Of a stretch of 64,000 bases of DNA, positions 53,384 to 62,283 are shown one piece after another. A program made the translations under genes and the position numbers. The notes below the pieces were generated by a model that made no database searches, had not been told where the DNA came from, and saw only the letters and a list, made by a program, of their open reading frames with translations. Source of the DNA: Pseudomonas sp. SG20056 (GTDB taxonomy: Bacteria; Pseudomonadota; Gammaproteobacteria; Pseudomonadales; Pseudomonadaceae); NCBI RefSeq assembly GCF_031764535.1, contig NZ_CP134499.1:434001-498000 (forward strand), given 5' to 3'. How positions within the stretch are numbered: position 1 is the first letter of the stretch; each line of letters starts with the position of its first letter.

Positions 53384-54816
53384 TGCCCTTGGGGATTCGC
53401 ATCTTTCTGGTGTACTTCCTGTTTGTCGGGCTGGCCGGCTGGTTCGTACTGAGCACGGTGATGGACGAAATCCGCCCTGGCGTGCGCCAGAGCACCGAGG
53501 AAACCCTGGTCGACACCGCCAACCTGCTGGCCGAGATATTGCGTGATGAGGTCAAGGCTGGGCGCCTGCAACAAAGCCGCCTGCCCGCCTTGTTGCAAGC
53601 CTACGGCCAGCGCCAGCCTAAGGCGCAGATCTGGGGCGTGGAGAAAACCCAGGTCAACCACCGCATCTATGTCACCGACGCCAAGGGCATTGTCCTGCTC
53701 GACTCCAGCGGCGCGGCGGTGGGCCAGGATTACTCGCGCTGGAACGATGTACTGCGCACCCTGCGCGGCGAGTACGGCGCGCGCTCGACCAAGGAAGACC
53801 CAAACGATCCCGATTCCTCGGTGATGTACGTGGCCGCGCCGATTATGGACGGCGCGCAGATTATCGGTGTGGTCTCGGTGGCCAAGCCCAATCGCACCCT
53901 GCAGCCCTATATCGAACGCTCCGAACAGCGTCTGGCCTGGCTCGGCGGCGGGCTGATCGTGCTCGGTCTGCTGATCGGCGCGCTGTTGTCCTGGTGGCTC
54001 AGCGGCGCTTTGCGCAAGCTGACCCGCTATGCCCAGGCGGTCAGTGCCGGGCAACGTGCCGAGCTGCCCAGCGTGCGCGGCGGTGAGCTGGCGCAACTGG
54101 CCGAAGCTATCGAGCGCATGCGCACCGAGCTGGAAGGCAAGGCTTATGTCGAACGCTATGTGCACACCCTGACTCATGAGTTGAAAAGCCCACTGGCGGC
54201 GATTCGTGGCGCGGCGGAATTGCTCGATGGCGATATGCCGGCACCGCAACGCCAGCGCTTTGTCGCCAATATTGAACAGGAAAGCGCGCGCATGCAGCAA
54301 CTGATTGAACGTCTGCTGCACCTGGCCCAGGTCGAACAGCGCCAGGGCCTGGAAGAGCAGGTGGCGGTGCCTTTGCGCGCGCTGGTCGACTCGCTGTTGC
54401 AGGCGCAGATGGCGCGTATCGAAGCCGCCGGCCTGCAGATTGAAAACCATATCGGCGCTGAATTAAGCGCGCGTGGTGAGGCCTTTTTGCTGCGTCAGGC
54501 GTTGGCCAATCTGCTGGATAACGCCCTGGATTTCACCCCGCCAGGTGGGCTGATCCGCTTTAACGCCGAGGCCCGTTCCGGGCAGGTCGAGCTGCGTCTG
54601 TTCAACCAGGGCGAGGCGATTCCCGATTACGCCCTGGCGCGCCTGAGTGAGCGTTTCTACTCCCTGCCGCGCCCCGGTAGCGGGCGTAAGAGCACCGGTT
54701 TGGGGCTGAATTTTGTCGAGGAAGTGATGCAGCTGCACGGCGGTGCATTGCACATCGGCAATGTCGAGGGCGGGGTAGAGGCGCGGCTCGGTCTGCCGCT
54801 ATTTCAGGGCAACTGA
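53383..54816 (+). CDS. creC: Sensor histidine kinase CreC
   Basis: 477-residue kinase, partner of CreB. Two membrane segments (about 7-25 and 183-205) enclose a periplasmic sensor of Cache type. Then follow HAMP, the phospho-accepting TLTHELKSPLAAIRGAAELL (H box) and the ATP site with NLLDNALDFTPPGG, GSGRKSTGLGLNFV. It overlaps creB by one base. creD, usually next, is 7.5 kb away at 62284. Confidence 0.92.
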   Translation: MPLGIRIFLVYFLFVGLAGWFVLSTVMDEIRPGVRQSTEETLVDTANLLAEILRDEVKAGRLQQSRLPALLQAYGQRQPKAQIWGVEKTQVNHRIYVTDAKGIVLLDSSGAAVGQDYSRWNDVLRTLRGEYGARSTKEDPNDPDSSVMYVAAPIMDGAQIIGVVSVAKPNRTLQPYIERSEQRLAWLGGGLIVLGLLIGALLSWWLSGALRKLTRYAQAVSAGQRAELPSVRGGELAQLAEAIERMRTELEGKAYVERYVHTLTHELKSPLAAIRGAAELLDGDMPAPQRQRFVANIEQESARMQQLIERLLHLAQVEQRQGLEEQVAVPLRALVDSLLQAQMARIEAAGLQIENHIGAELSARGEAFLLRQALANLLDNALDFTPPGGLIRFNAEARSGQVELRLFNQGEAIPDYALARLSERFYSLPRPGSGRKSTGLGLNFVEEVMQLHGGALHIGNVEGGVEARLGLPLFQGN

Positions 54817-54960
54817 AACGCTGCTTGGCACCGACCTTGCTGGCCTGCAATGGTTGCGCTGAACCCGCGCAGATGCTCTGATCGGGTCATCGGGTTGGCC
54901 CGCAACGGCCGCCTCGCGCACTATCCTCAATGCCAATAAGAAACAGAGCAGGAGCCCTGC

Positions 54961-55398
54961 ATGAAAACAGTTGCCGAGATCCTTCGCGCCAAGCCACAGG
55001 CCGCCGTATACAGCGTCACTCCTAGCACTTCGGTGCTGGATGCAATCAAGTTGATGGCCGATAAAGGCATTGGTGCCTTGGTGGTGTTGGATGACAAAGG
55101 CCGCCTGGCCGGCATCGTCAGCGAGCGTGACTACGCGCGCAAAGTTGCACTGCTGGAGCGCTCCGCATTCAGTGCGATGATCAGCGAAATTATGACAGCA
55201 GATGTCATAACCGTCGGCCTGCGCGACACCTCGCAGCACTGCATGCAACTGATGACCGACCGCCATCTGCGCCATCTACCCGTATTGGCCGAAGGCGAGT
55301 TGATCGGCCTGCTGTCGATTGGTGACCTAGTCAAACATACCATCGCCGAACAGGCCAGCCTGATCCAGCAGCTGGAGCAGTACATTCGCGGCGAGTAA
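54961..55398 (+). CDS. CBS-domain protein
   Basis: 145 residues consisting of two CBS units: TPSTSVLDAIKLMADKGIGALVVLDDKGRLAGIVSERD and DVITVGLRDTSQHCMQLMTDRHLRHLPVL ... LIGLLSIGDLVK. Stand-alone CBS-pair proteins bind adenosine nucleotides or similar ligands and modulate partners; no partner is evident here. GCAGGAGC precedes the ATG. Confidence 0.9.
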   Translation: MKTVAEILRAKPQAAVYSVTPSTSVLDAIKLMADKGIGALVVLDDKGRLAGIVSERDYARKVALLERSAFSAMISEIMTADVITVGLRDTSQHCMQLMTDRHLRHLPVLAEGELIGLLSIGDLVKHTIAEQASLIQQLEQYIRGE

Positions 55399-55413
55399 GG
55401 CCGCGTAGTGCCG

Positions 55414-55923
55414 TTAGCTCGCTTCGCGGCGCTGCGGCTGATCCTGATGCAGAAAGCGCGTGTAGATATCCCGCGGCGGTGCCAGTTGCAGTTGCGCCAT
55501 GATCCGGCCCACTGCGCCGCGGTGGTAGCCGCCGTGGGTGACGATATGCGCGAGCATTTCCTCGCGGCTCATGCAGCCGGCATCACCATCGACGAAATTG
55601 AAGCTCAGACGCTCGGCCAACTGCTCGGCGCTTAGCCCCGCAACATAATCCAGATACCAGCGATCAGTGTCCTGCACCGCCTGATGCAGCGCATCCAGCG
55701 TGGGCGTTTCCGGGGTGTTGGTGGCGTTGTAGCTGTGGTTGATACCTTGCAAGTTGGCGACAAAGATCCGCTCGACCACGTGGATGTGATTGAGGATGCG
55801 CAAGGCGGCGTGCAGCTCGCTTTGCTGGGTAATGGGGTCAAGACGTTGCAGCTCAGCAAAGAGCTCCTGGTTGGCCCAGGCCTTGTACTGCAGCAGTGAG
55901 GTTAACAAGCTGGCGGTGCTCAT
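55414..55923 (-). CDS. DinB-family protein
   Basis: 169-residue DinB-like protein, convergent with the CBS gene 15 bp away. It shows YKAWANQELFAEL, the first-ligand region RILNHIHVVERIF, and AHIVTHGGYHRGAVGRIM holding the later His ligands. It is a paralogue (remote) of the gene at 7174, with unknown substrate. Confidence 0.87.
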   Translation of the reverse strand: MSTASLLTSLLQYKAWANQELFAELQRLDPITQQSELHAALRILNHIHVVERIFVANLQGINHSYNATNTPETPTLDALHQAVQDTDRWYLDYVAGLSAEQLAERLSFNFVDGDAGCMSREEMLAHIVTHGGYHRGAVGRIMAQLQLAPPRDIYTRFLHQDQPQRREAS

Positions 55924-56051
55924 AAAGGGCCTTCAATACGCGGGTTGGCTAAACAGGCTGATGGGTTGGTTACGGCTCGACCGGTGGATAGTGCTGTGCG
56001 CTTTGGGCGTGGCGCGCATACTGGCGGTTCAATAACTCTCAGGTGACGATT

Positions 56052-56204
56052 ATGACCCTTGCCCTTACTCCACTGATTTCGCTGATCGCCGGTATTCTGA
56101 TTCTGGTGATGCCGCGTTTGCTGAACTACATCGTGGCGATTTATCTGATTGTGATTGGTCTGGTCGGCATCTTCGGCACCGGCAATTTCAATCTGAGCTT
56201 TTAA
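56052..56204 (+). CDS. DUF3096-type small membrane protein
   Basis: 50 residues: MTLALTPLISLIAGILILVM then a second hydrophobic stretch (LLNYIVAIYLIVIGLVGIFG) and a short tail. This is the usual size and pattern of DUF3096 proteins, two helices linked by PR. AGGTGA precedes the ATG. Too short for the usual ORF cut-off but convincing. Confidence 0.8.
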   Translation: MTLALTPLISLIAGILILVMPRLLNYIVAIYLIVIGLVGIFGTGNFNLSF

Positions 56205-56244
56205 GCGTTGAGCAGCCTCGGTTTTTCGGGGCTGCTCCGTCCCA

Positions 56245-56586
56245 TCAGGCTGTAGTTGAGGCGCTATCCTGTTGCGCTTTGCTACCTGTATCGAGGGCCT
56301 TGAGCACCAGATACAGCAGCGGTCCGACTGATACAAAGATCGCAGTCAGAGCAAAGAATGGCAGCAGGTAGGCCAGCGACTTGCCCCGTGCGCGGCCGTC
56401 GCGGTACATCCAGATGCAGGCCAGTGCCGCGAGGATGTAGAGGTCGATCACCACTTGGGCGGTATCGGCGCTGGACATCAGCTGCATACCGAATTGCAGC
56501 AGCGATTGCTCCGCATGCAACATCACATAAAGCGTGTAGGCGCTGAACGCCAGCAAGGTGATCAGGGGCAGTGCGAGCTTTTTCAT
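56245..56586 (-). CDS. DUF2834-type membrane protein
   Basis: 113 residues with three membrane segments (about 4-24, 45-62 and 71-93) and the family motif YILAALACIWMYRDGRARG. The family is widely spread and uncharacterised. It is convergent with the DUF3096 gene. Confidence 0.75.
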   Translation of the reverse strand: MKKLALPLITLLAFSAYTLYVMLHAEQSLLQFGMQLMSSADTAQVVIDLYILAALACIWMYRDGRARGKSLAYLLPFFALTAIFVSVGPLLYLVLKALDTGSKAQQDSASTTA

Positions 56587-56638
56587 GGTGTCGTCCTTGG
56601 GTCGTTTTAAGTCGAAGCGTATGCGCTTTATGGCGTTA

Positions 56639-57475
56639 TCACTCGGCCGCTCGAGTTGCTGAGGTACTGAGCTGTACTGCCGCCATCACGGCTTCAGCGT
56701 TCTCCAGCAGGCAGGAGTAATGCGCTTGCTCGGCGGAACGGATCACCGCGCTGGCCGTGCGCAGATGCTCCTGTAGATACATGGACATGGCAATGGGCGC
56801 CCAGTTATCCGCTTCGCCATGCCACAGGCTTACCGCCGCCGTGACGTTATCCAGCTCTGCAGCCCAGGGTTCGACATAGAGTTTTACGTCGCGCATATAG
56901 CCGCTAGTCCCATGTTTGAAACACGCGCGCTGAATATCCGCCAGCCATGCCTGGGTGTCGGCCTGGCGCAGCAGTTCGGGGTCTTTACCGCCAGCACCGG
57001 CGAACAGCAGGTTCAGCAACAGGCGTGGGCTGATCTTCACCAACAGCGCCTGATACCAGGCAAAGGCCCGGAACAGGCGCGGATAATGCTGCGCCCAAAG
57101 GAAGGTATAACGCCCCGCGCCCATGCCGACGCTATTGCTGGGAATTTCCAGCGGTGCGGCAGCCGATAACAGGTACACCGCAGCCACCCGCTCACCCAAT
57201 AGTGCGGCGACCCGCAGCGCCAGGCAGGCGCCGATGGAAAAACCAAGCAGGCGAATCGGCTGGCCCGCCGAGCGATCACTGATCTGTTGCGCGAGCTGTT
57301 GCAGATAGGCCGCGCTGCTGAGTTCGCTCGGCAGATTGCGCTCCACCACCAGCAGCTTGATGCCATGCGCCAATGCCGCCTGGTGCAGCATCGCCGCCTC
57401 AACCGCCGCGCCCGGTACGCCATGGAAATAAAACAGTGGCTGCCCATCGGGACAGCCGTATGCAGTTGGATTCAC
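56639..57475 (-). CDS. Alpha/beta-hydrolase of unknown substrate
   Basis: A 278-residue protein from the GTG at 57475 (VNPTAYGCPDGQP) with AGGGGACAA upstream; an in-frame TTG at 57532 is less likely. The oxyanion motif YFHGVPGAA and the nucleophile elbow LLGFSIGACLALRVAALLG (Gly-x-Ser-x-Gly) support the fold. A C-terminal Asp in WHGEADNW and His in QAHYSC complete a plausible triad. Substrate unknown. Confidence 0.75.
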   Translation of the reverse strand: MNPTAYGCPDGQPLFYFHGVPGAAVEAAMLHQAALAHGIKLLVVERNLPSELSSAAYLQQLAQQISDRSAGQPIRLLGFSIGACLALRVAALLGERVAAVYLLSAAAPLEIPSNSVGMGAGRYTFLWAQHYPRLFRAFAWYQALLVKISPRLLLNLLFAGAGGKDPELLRQADTQAWLADIQRACFKHGTSGYMRDVKLYVEPWAAELDNVTAAVSLWHGEADNWAPIAMSMYLQEHLRTASAVIRSAEQAHYSCLLENAEAVMAAVQLSTSATRAAE

Positions 57476-57547
57476 GCCTTGTCCCCTAGTGTCAGCCGTT
57501 ATGGTTAAACCGCATCTTCTTGTCGTAAGCAATGTGGCCTTGTGGCG

Positions 57548-58018
57548 TTACTCGCTAAACCGAGGTTCGCAGCGCACTTCGGACTTCACCGAGTTGGCGA
57601 TAAAGCACTCCTCGTGGGCCTGGTGGTGCATCTGCTCAATCTGTTCGCGGCTGGGCATGCGCTCGCCAGAGAAGCTGACCGCAGGGCGCAGGGTGACCTG
57701 AGCGATAAACAGCTTGCCGGCAGCATTTTCCCGCATCAGCCCGCTGGCGCTGTCGCGGTAATCATCGACGCAGAAGCGACGCTTGGCGGCGATGGAGAGA
57801 AACCAGAGCATATGGCAGCTGGCGAGCGAGGCGACAAAGGCCTCTTCGGGGTCGACGGCGCTTGCATCCGACATCGGCAGCGGCACTACATGGGGTGAGG
57901 ACGAGCCGGCGACCTCCAAACCACCATCAAAACGCAGCAGATGTTTGCGGCTGTAACGGTTGCCGAGAAAGTCCTGCTCACCGCGTTGCCAGATCACCTC
58001 AGCGACATATTCCGTCAC
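57548..58018 (-). CDS. OsmC-family peroxidase
   Basis: 156 residues. The OsmC fold has two catalytic cysteines: one in VASLASCHMLWFLSIAA and one in HEECFIANSVKSEV. Such enzymes reduce organic hydroperoxides. It is 72 bp downstream of the DUF2628 gene, on the same strand, and may be co-transcribed with it. Confidence 0.9.
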   Translation of the reverse strand: MTEYVAEVIWQRGEQDFLGNRYSRKHLLRFDGGLEVAGSSSPHVVPLPMSDASAVDPEEAFVASLASCHMLWFLSIAAKRRFCVDDYRDSASGLMRENAAGKLFIAQVTLRPAVSFSGERMPSREQIEQMHHQAHEECFIANSVKSEVRCEPRFSE

Positions 58019-58048
58019 GTCATTCTCCTGATGCAGTTGGGTTGAGGC

Positions 58049-58489
58049 TTACCACCAGCCGTTATCGTTAAGCAGCGTCTTCTTGTAGTAATCGATATTG
58101 GCACGCGTGGCGAATACCGCGCTGATACCGTAGCCCAGCGCATTGGCGATTTTGCTGTAGCCGAGATAGTCCAGACCGATGCCGAGGATGATCACTACCG
58201 CTGCGCAGACGATGAACAGTGCCAGACCCTTTTTCCACATGCCCTTGATGGCGTAGTAGATCGGCCCGAAGAAGAACGCCAGAAAGTTGAAGCTGAAGGC
58301 CTTGCGCCGCTCCTCGGCGGGAAGCTCCTTGAACTTGGACATCTTGATGCCGCCGGCATGGTGGATCGCGCTAAAGCGCTGCTTCCATTTATCCGAGATA
58401 GGTAGCGCGGCGATCTGTTCGTCAGACACCTGTGATTCTGCGTCGACGATGCTGGCTTGCGGGGTTGCGTAGGGGTTGTGCTGGGTCAT
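58049..58489 (-). CDS. DUF2628-type membrane protein
   Basis: 146 residues with a polar N-terminus (MTQHNPYATPQASI), then FNFLAFFFGPIYYAIKGMWKKG, the hallmark of DUF2628, and one long membrane segment (about 85-110). The function of the family is unknown. Confidence 0.8.
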   Translation of the reverse strand: MTQHNPYATPQASIVDAESQVSDEQIAALPISDKWKQRFSAIHHAGGIKMSKFKELPAEERRKAFSFNFLAFFFGPIYYAIKGMWKKGLALFIVCAAVVIILGIGLDYLGYSKIANALGYGISAVFATRANIDYYKKTLLNDNGWW

Positions 58490-58617
58490 GGCCGTTCATC
58501 CTTAATTGGCGATCAGCGGCACGCTACGCATTTCTTTAAATACTGTCCATTTGCGCCCTGGCGGTTTGTGTTGTTGCGCGATTATTTCTGCCTGACCGAG
58601 TGACCTCGGCCGATAAA

Positions 58618-58647
58618 GATCCCGGGGCAGCTGCCTGCCCCGGGATC
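58618..58647 (-). terminator. Strong hairpin terminator after the subtilisin-like protease gene
   Basis: Arms GATCCCGGGGCAG (58618-58630) and CTGCCCCGGGATC (58635-58647) pair perfectly over 13 bases. On the minus strand TTTAT follows. It is 8 bp after the protease stop codon. Confidence 0.85.
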
Positions 58648-58654
58648 AGGCGAA

Positions 58655-60217
58655 TTACTCGTAGCGCCAGTAAAGGGTCACACCGGAGAAGCTGGAATAG
58701 CCCCGGACACCGATATGCCAGGTGCCGGCGGCTGGGTTTTCCTGGGTGCAGGTTTCCTGGTTGCCGTCGAGGTAGGGGCGGCAGGTCCATTGGCTGGTGC
58801 TGGGTTGGCTGCCCAGGCGGGTGAAAAGGTCGGCATCACCCGTGCCGCCGCTGATTCTTACCGTCAGACGCTGGGCGCCGCTTGGTACGACCACGTTGTA
58901 ACGCACCCAGGCGTCCCGCGCGCCGGAGAGATTGGGGTAGGTCTGTTCTTCGCCATTGCCGCCACCTGTGGCATCACAGCCGCGTTGGGCGATCAGGTCG
59001 CTGGCCCGTTTGGCTTTGACAATACCGTAGCCGTAGTAGGGGTCGCGGCCTGCAGTGCCACGGTCTTCGGCGGTGCTGTTGACCACCTTGCGAATCTGCG
59101 CTGGGGTGCACTGGCGGTGCTGACTCCACACCAGGGCGTAGACTGCTGACACATGCGGTGTGGCCATCGATGTGCCGTTGTAGTTCGCATAGTTGTTGCC
59201 AGGCAAGGTGGAGCGCACGCCAACGCCGGGCGCGGCGACTTCTACCTGGTTGTTGTATTGCGAGAACGAGGCATGATTGCCGCTGCTGTCGACCGCCGCG
59301 ACCGATACCACCGAGTCGTAGGAGGCGGGGTAGGAGAGGGTGCTCGTGCCACTGTTGCCGGCAGCTGCGACGACCAGCACACCATTCTGGTAAGCCGCAT
59401 CCATGGCATTGCGCTCGGTTACCGACGAGGCGCCGCCGCCCAGGCTCATGCTGATCACCGTCGAGCCAGCCGCGCGGCACTGCTGGATGGCCATCACCAG
59501 ATCAGAGCCATAGGCCCAGCTGCCACTGTTATTGAACACTTTGACGATATGCAGGCCGAGGTTGCCCGATGGGCTGACGCCGACCACGCCCAGATCGTTG
59601 CCACCCAGTGCGGCGATGGTGCCGGCAACGTGGGTGCCGTGGCCGTCGCCATCTTCGTACCAGTTGCCGCTGTCGACGCTGCCATAGCCGTCGTTACCGG
59701 TGATGCCGGCTGATGGCAGATCCTGATGGCCGAGGTCGTAACCGGAGTCGACGATGCACACTTTCATATTGGAAATGGCGTTATCCGGTAGCAGGTCGGC
59801 CTGCACCATGGGAATGCCATAGGGCACTTGTTCGGCCATCAGGTAACGGCGTGGGTCGAGCTCGATATAGTCGATGGCCGGGTTGGCTTGCAGCTGTTTG
59901 AGTTGTGCCGGGCTGAGGTGCGCCACGCTGGCGGCCTGGCTGTCCAGGTGCATCAGCGGTTGTACCTGTGCCTGGCTAAGCAGGCGCTGGGCGGCGCGGC
60001 TTTCGAACTGGCCGGCGCTCAGGGGGTGCGGCTGGTTGGACTGACTCATTGGTGAAGGCGTCAGCTCCTTGTATTTGATGATGTAGCGCGGTGACTGCTG
60101 ATCATCGACGGCGATCTGCGCCTGGGCCGCGAAGCTGGGTTTTTCGTCGGCTTGGGCGTAAGCCCAGCCTGCGCTGAGCAACAGCAGTAAGGCAGTGGTG
60201 CGTTGGAATCCTTGCAT
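58655..60217 (-). CDS. Secreted subtilisin-family serine protease with C-terminal PPC domain
   Basis: The ATG at 60215-60217 (MQGFQRTTALLLLLSAGWAYAQ; GGGAGAT upstream) gives 520 residues. A signal peptide (to about 22) is followed by an I9-like propeptide (about 40-125). The catalytic triad is intact: Asp157 (CIVDSGYD), His193 (DGHGTHVAGT) and Ser350 (NGTSMATPH). The last 90 residues form a PPC-type beta domain (ARDAWVRYNVVVPSGAQRL; WHIGVRGYSSFSG) of a kind removed or used in secretion. It probably leaves the cell by the type II pathway. It follows gbpA on the same strand after 388 bp. Confidence 0.92.
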   Translation of the reverse strand: MQGFQRTTALLLLLSAGWAYAQADEKPSFAAQAQIAVDDQQSPRYIIKYKELTPSPMSQSNQPHPLSAGQFESRAAQRLLSQAQVQPLMHLDSQAASVAHLSPAQLKQLQANPAIDYIELDPRRYLMAEQVPYGIPMVQADLLPDNAISNMKVCIVDSGYDLGHQDLPSAGITGNDGYGSVDSGNWYEDGDGHGTHVAGTIAALGGNDLGVVGVSPSGNLGLHIVKVFNNSGSWAYGSDLVMAIQQCRAAGSTVISMSLGGGASSVTERNAMDAAYQNGVLVVAAAGNSGTSTLSYPASYDSVVSVAAVDSSGNHASFSQYNNQVEVAAPGVGVRSTLPGNNYANYNGTSMATPHVSAVYALVWSQHRQCTPAQIRKVVNSTAEDRGTAGRDPYYGYGIVKAKRASDLIAQRGCDATGGGNGEEQTYPNLSGARDAWVRYNVVVPSGAQRLTVRISGGTGDADLFTRLGSQPSTSQWTCRPYLDGNQETCTQENPAAGTWHIGVRGYSSFSGVTLYWRYE

Positions 60218-60605
60218 GGTTATCTCCCAATTGTGTGCCGCGTAGTGCAGCTGCAAAAACCCTAGGAGACTGTGCCGAAAAGCCAAGGCCGTTCGTCGCT
60301 TTTTATTGAAAAATAATCAATTAAATCAAATACTTAAATCGATAGCGTGCCGCCCATTCAGATGCCGAGAAGGGGTAGTGAAGCGCACTGTTTGCTAGCT
60401 GTCTCCGAGCGCCGCTATACCGGCTCGGGGTCAGTGTTGTGATGCGCACAACGCGGGGTGAGTGCCTATACGTCAGTGCCTGGGCATACCTGCGGCTCCA
60501 CAAAGACATACGCCAAGGCGCAGTGCATGCGCCTGTGTCGTACGTGTGTTCAGGGGGATGGGGTGTCCGCGCCGGCCAAACAGCCCGGCGGGCGCGGCGC
60601 TTATC
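60218..60605. other. 388-bp region between gbpA and the protease gene
   Basis: No credible gene. There is an AT-rich tract (60299-60345, with TTTTTATTGAAAAATAATCA) that would suit the protease promoter. Further up is an inverted repeat GTTGTG-ATGCG-CACAAC (60436-60452) of operator type. The protease therefore probably has its own promoter and is not read only from gbpA. Confidence 0.45.
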
Positions 60606-62027
60606 TCAGTCGGCTATCCAGGCGTCTTGCCAATGGCTACCGATGCCGGGCTCGAACTGGGTCGAGGCGGCTGACCATTGCGTGCAATAGCCACTCTGAG
60701 GAAAGGGACGACACTGATACAGCTGTCCCGTCTTGGGTTGCAGCACCCGGGTGCCGGCCGTGTAACTGCGCAGACCGTCCGGGAAGGTGAAGTCGTAGCT
60801 GGCGCTGCCATCGTCTGCGACGAACATCATGTCGAAGGTTTTCTGCAGTACTTGCTCGCTACCAGCGACCTTGCCACTGACCACCAGTTGGTGATGGCCG
60901 GGTACAGGGCTGTCGACATTGATGCTCAAGGGCTGGCTGCCGTTGGCCAGTTCGGTTGCGGCAAAGCCTTTGGCGTTGCCGTCGTGGTCATAGACGTAGC
61001 TGCTGATCTGTAGCGCCCCCACGGCGGTGACGTTGAACTCGAGGCGCAGCTGGCCGCCACGGATGCGATAGCTGGGCTGCAGACCATCGACCAGCAGGTC
61101 GTGGTCCGGCGCAGGGGCCTTGTCGATCTGCACCTCGATGCGCTGGATGCCGCTGTCGGCGCGGGCAAACAGGCTGTTCTGGCCGTACACCGGCGAGATG
61201 GCACCGTCGCTGCCGCGCTGACCGGCCTTGAGCTGGCTCTGCTGCTGGTTGATGCGGCTGGCCAGCAGATAGGTCCACTGGTTGCGTGGGCCCTGTTCGC
61301 TGGTTTCAATCTGCAGGCGGGTCTGCAAGTCGCTGCGCTCGCCGCTGGCATCGAATACCCGGGTCATCGCCTGGTCGCCGACGTGCAGATCCACCGAGGG
61401 GTAGAGCATGCCTTTGGCTTGCCAGGCGGATGGATCGGGTGGCGTTGTCACATCGCCGAACTGCACATCCATCACGTTGTAGAAACTCATCGGCGTATCA
61501 CCCACCTCCCACACCCCGAGGATCACCTGGTAACCCTCGCGCGGCGGTACATCGCAGTTATGGGTGACCTCCTGTGGCGGCTGTTGCATGCCGCCATCGA
61601 CTACGCAGAACGGCACCAGCTCGAACGCGGCGCGGTTTAACGGCTGATTGGCCAGCCAGTCGGGGCGGGTGATGTAGTAGCGCCAGTTGCGTGTGGCGTG
61701 GTTGGCGGTAAAGCGCCAGGTGAAGTTCGTTAGGCCTGCGGTGATTGGGCGCTTGGCCCAGCGGCTGACGGTCTGTTCATTGAGGGGGGAGAACTGTGCC
61801 AGGCCGGCACTGGCAATCTGCCCATCGGCGGGGCCGTTTTGCGGGAAGCCGGAGTAGCCTTCGAGGCTTTGCGGTTCCCATTGCACGGCGCCGCATTGGC
61901 TGTTTTCACCCAGCTTGCACAGATAGCCGCGTGCTTCAGGTTGTTTGATATAGCCGTGGGCGAATACGTTGCTGCTACCGAGCATTAATAGTGCGCTGGC
62001 CGCGCAAGTCCATTGGCGCTTATTCAT
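60606..62027 (-). CDS. gbpA: GbpA-type chitin-active lytic polysaccharide monooxygenase
   Basis: 473-residue secreted protein. The signal peptide ends at Ala23, leaving His24 as the mature N-terminus (HGYIKQPEARGYLC), the first ligand of the copper histidine brace; the second is His110 (FTANHATRNWRYY). The AA10 LPMO domain spans to about residue 205. Two middle GbpA-type domains and a C-terminal CBM5/12-like chitin-binding module (YTAGTRVLQPKTGQLYQCRPFP ... WQDAWIAD) follow. It would oxidatively cleave chitin or bind GlcNAc surfaces. Together with the downstream protease it forms a secreted biomass-attack unit. Confidence 0.93.
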   Translation of the reverse strand: MNKRQWTCAASALLMLGSSNVFAHGYIKQPEARGYLCKLGENSQCGAVQWEPQSLEGYSGFPQNGPADGQIASAGLAQFSPLNEQTVSRWAKRPITAGLTNFTWRFTANHATRNWRYYITRPDWLANQPLNRAAFELVPFCVVDGGMQQPPQEVTHNCDVPPREGYQVILGVWEVGDTPMSFYNVMDVQFGDVTTPPDPSAWQAKGMLYPSVDLHVGDQAMTRVFDASGERSDLQTRLQIETSEQGPRNQWTYLLASRINQQQSQLKAGQRGSDGAISPVYGQNSLFARADSGIQRIEVQIDKAPAPDHDLLVDGLQPSYRIRGGQLRLEFNVTAVGALQISSYVYDHDGNAKGFAATELANGSQPLSINVDSPVPGHHQLVVSGKVAGSEQVLQKTFDMMFVADDGSASYDFTFPDGLRSYTAGTRVLQPKTGQLYQCRPFPQSGYCTQWSAASTQFEPGIGSHWQDAWIAD

Positions 62028-62283
62028 GACTGTCCCTTATCAGATTGGATAAATCTTGTTGAAGCCGCTACCAGTCGCCTTGTGAGCAACAAGTGAGTTA
62101 GCACTTTAGTGCAGAAAAATCTGGCTTCCAGTGGAATGGACGAACGGTCGCTGGTGTCTGCCGCCGAAGTCACTTGCACGTTGTGGCAGATCGATCTCCA
62201 CACACTCTCCATCTGCCCTCCATAAAGCCACCATTTGCGCCGCCCAGACTCTGCCTACCTAAACCGTATCGGAGAGTTTCACC

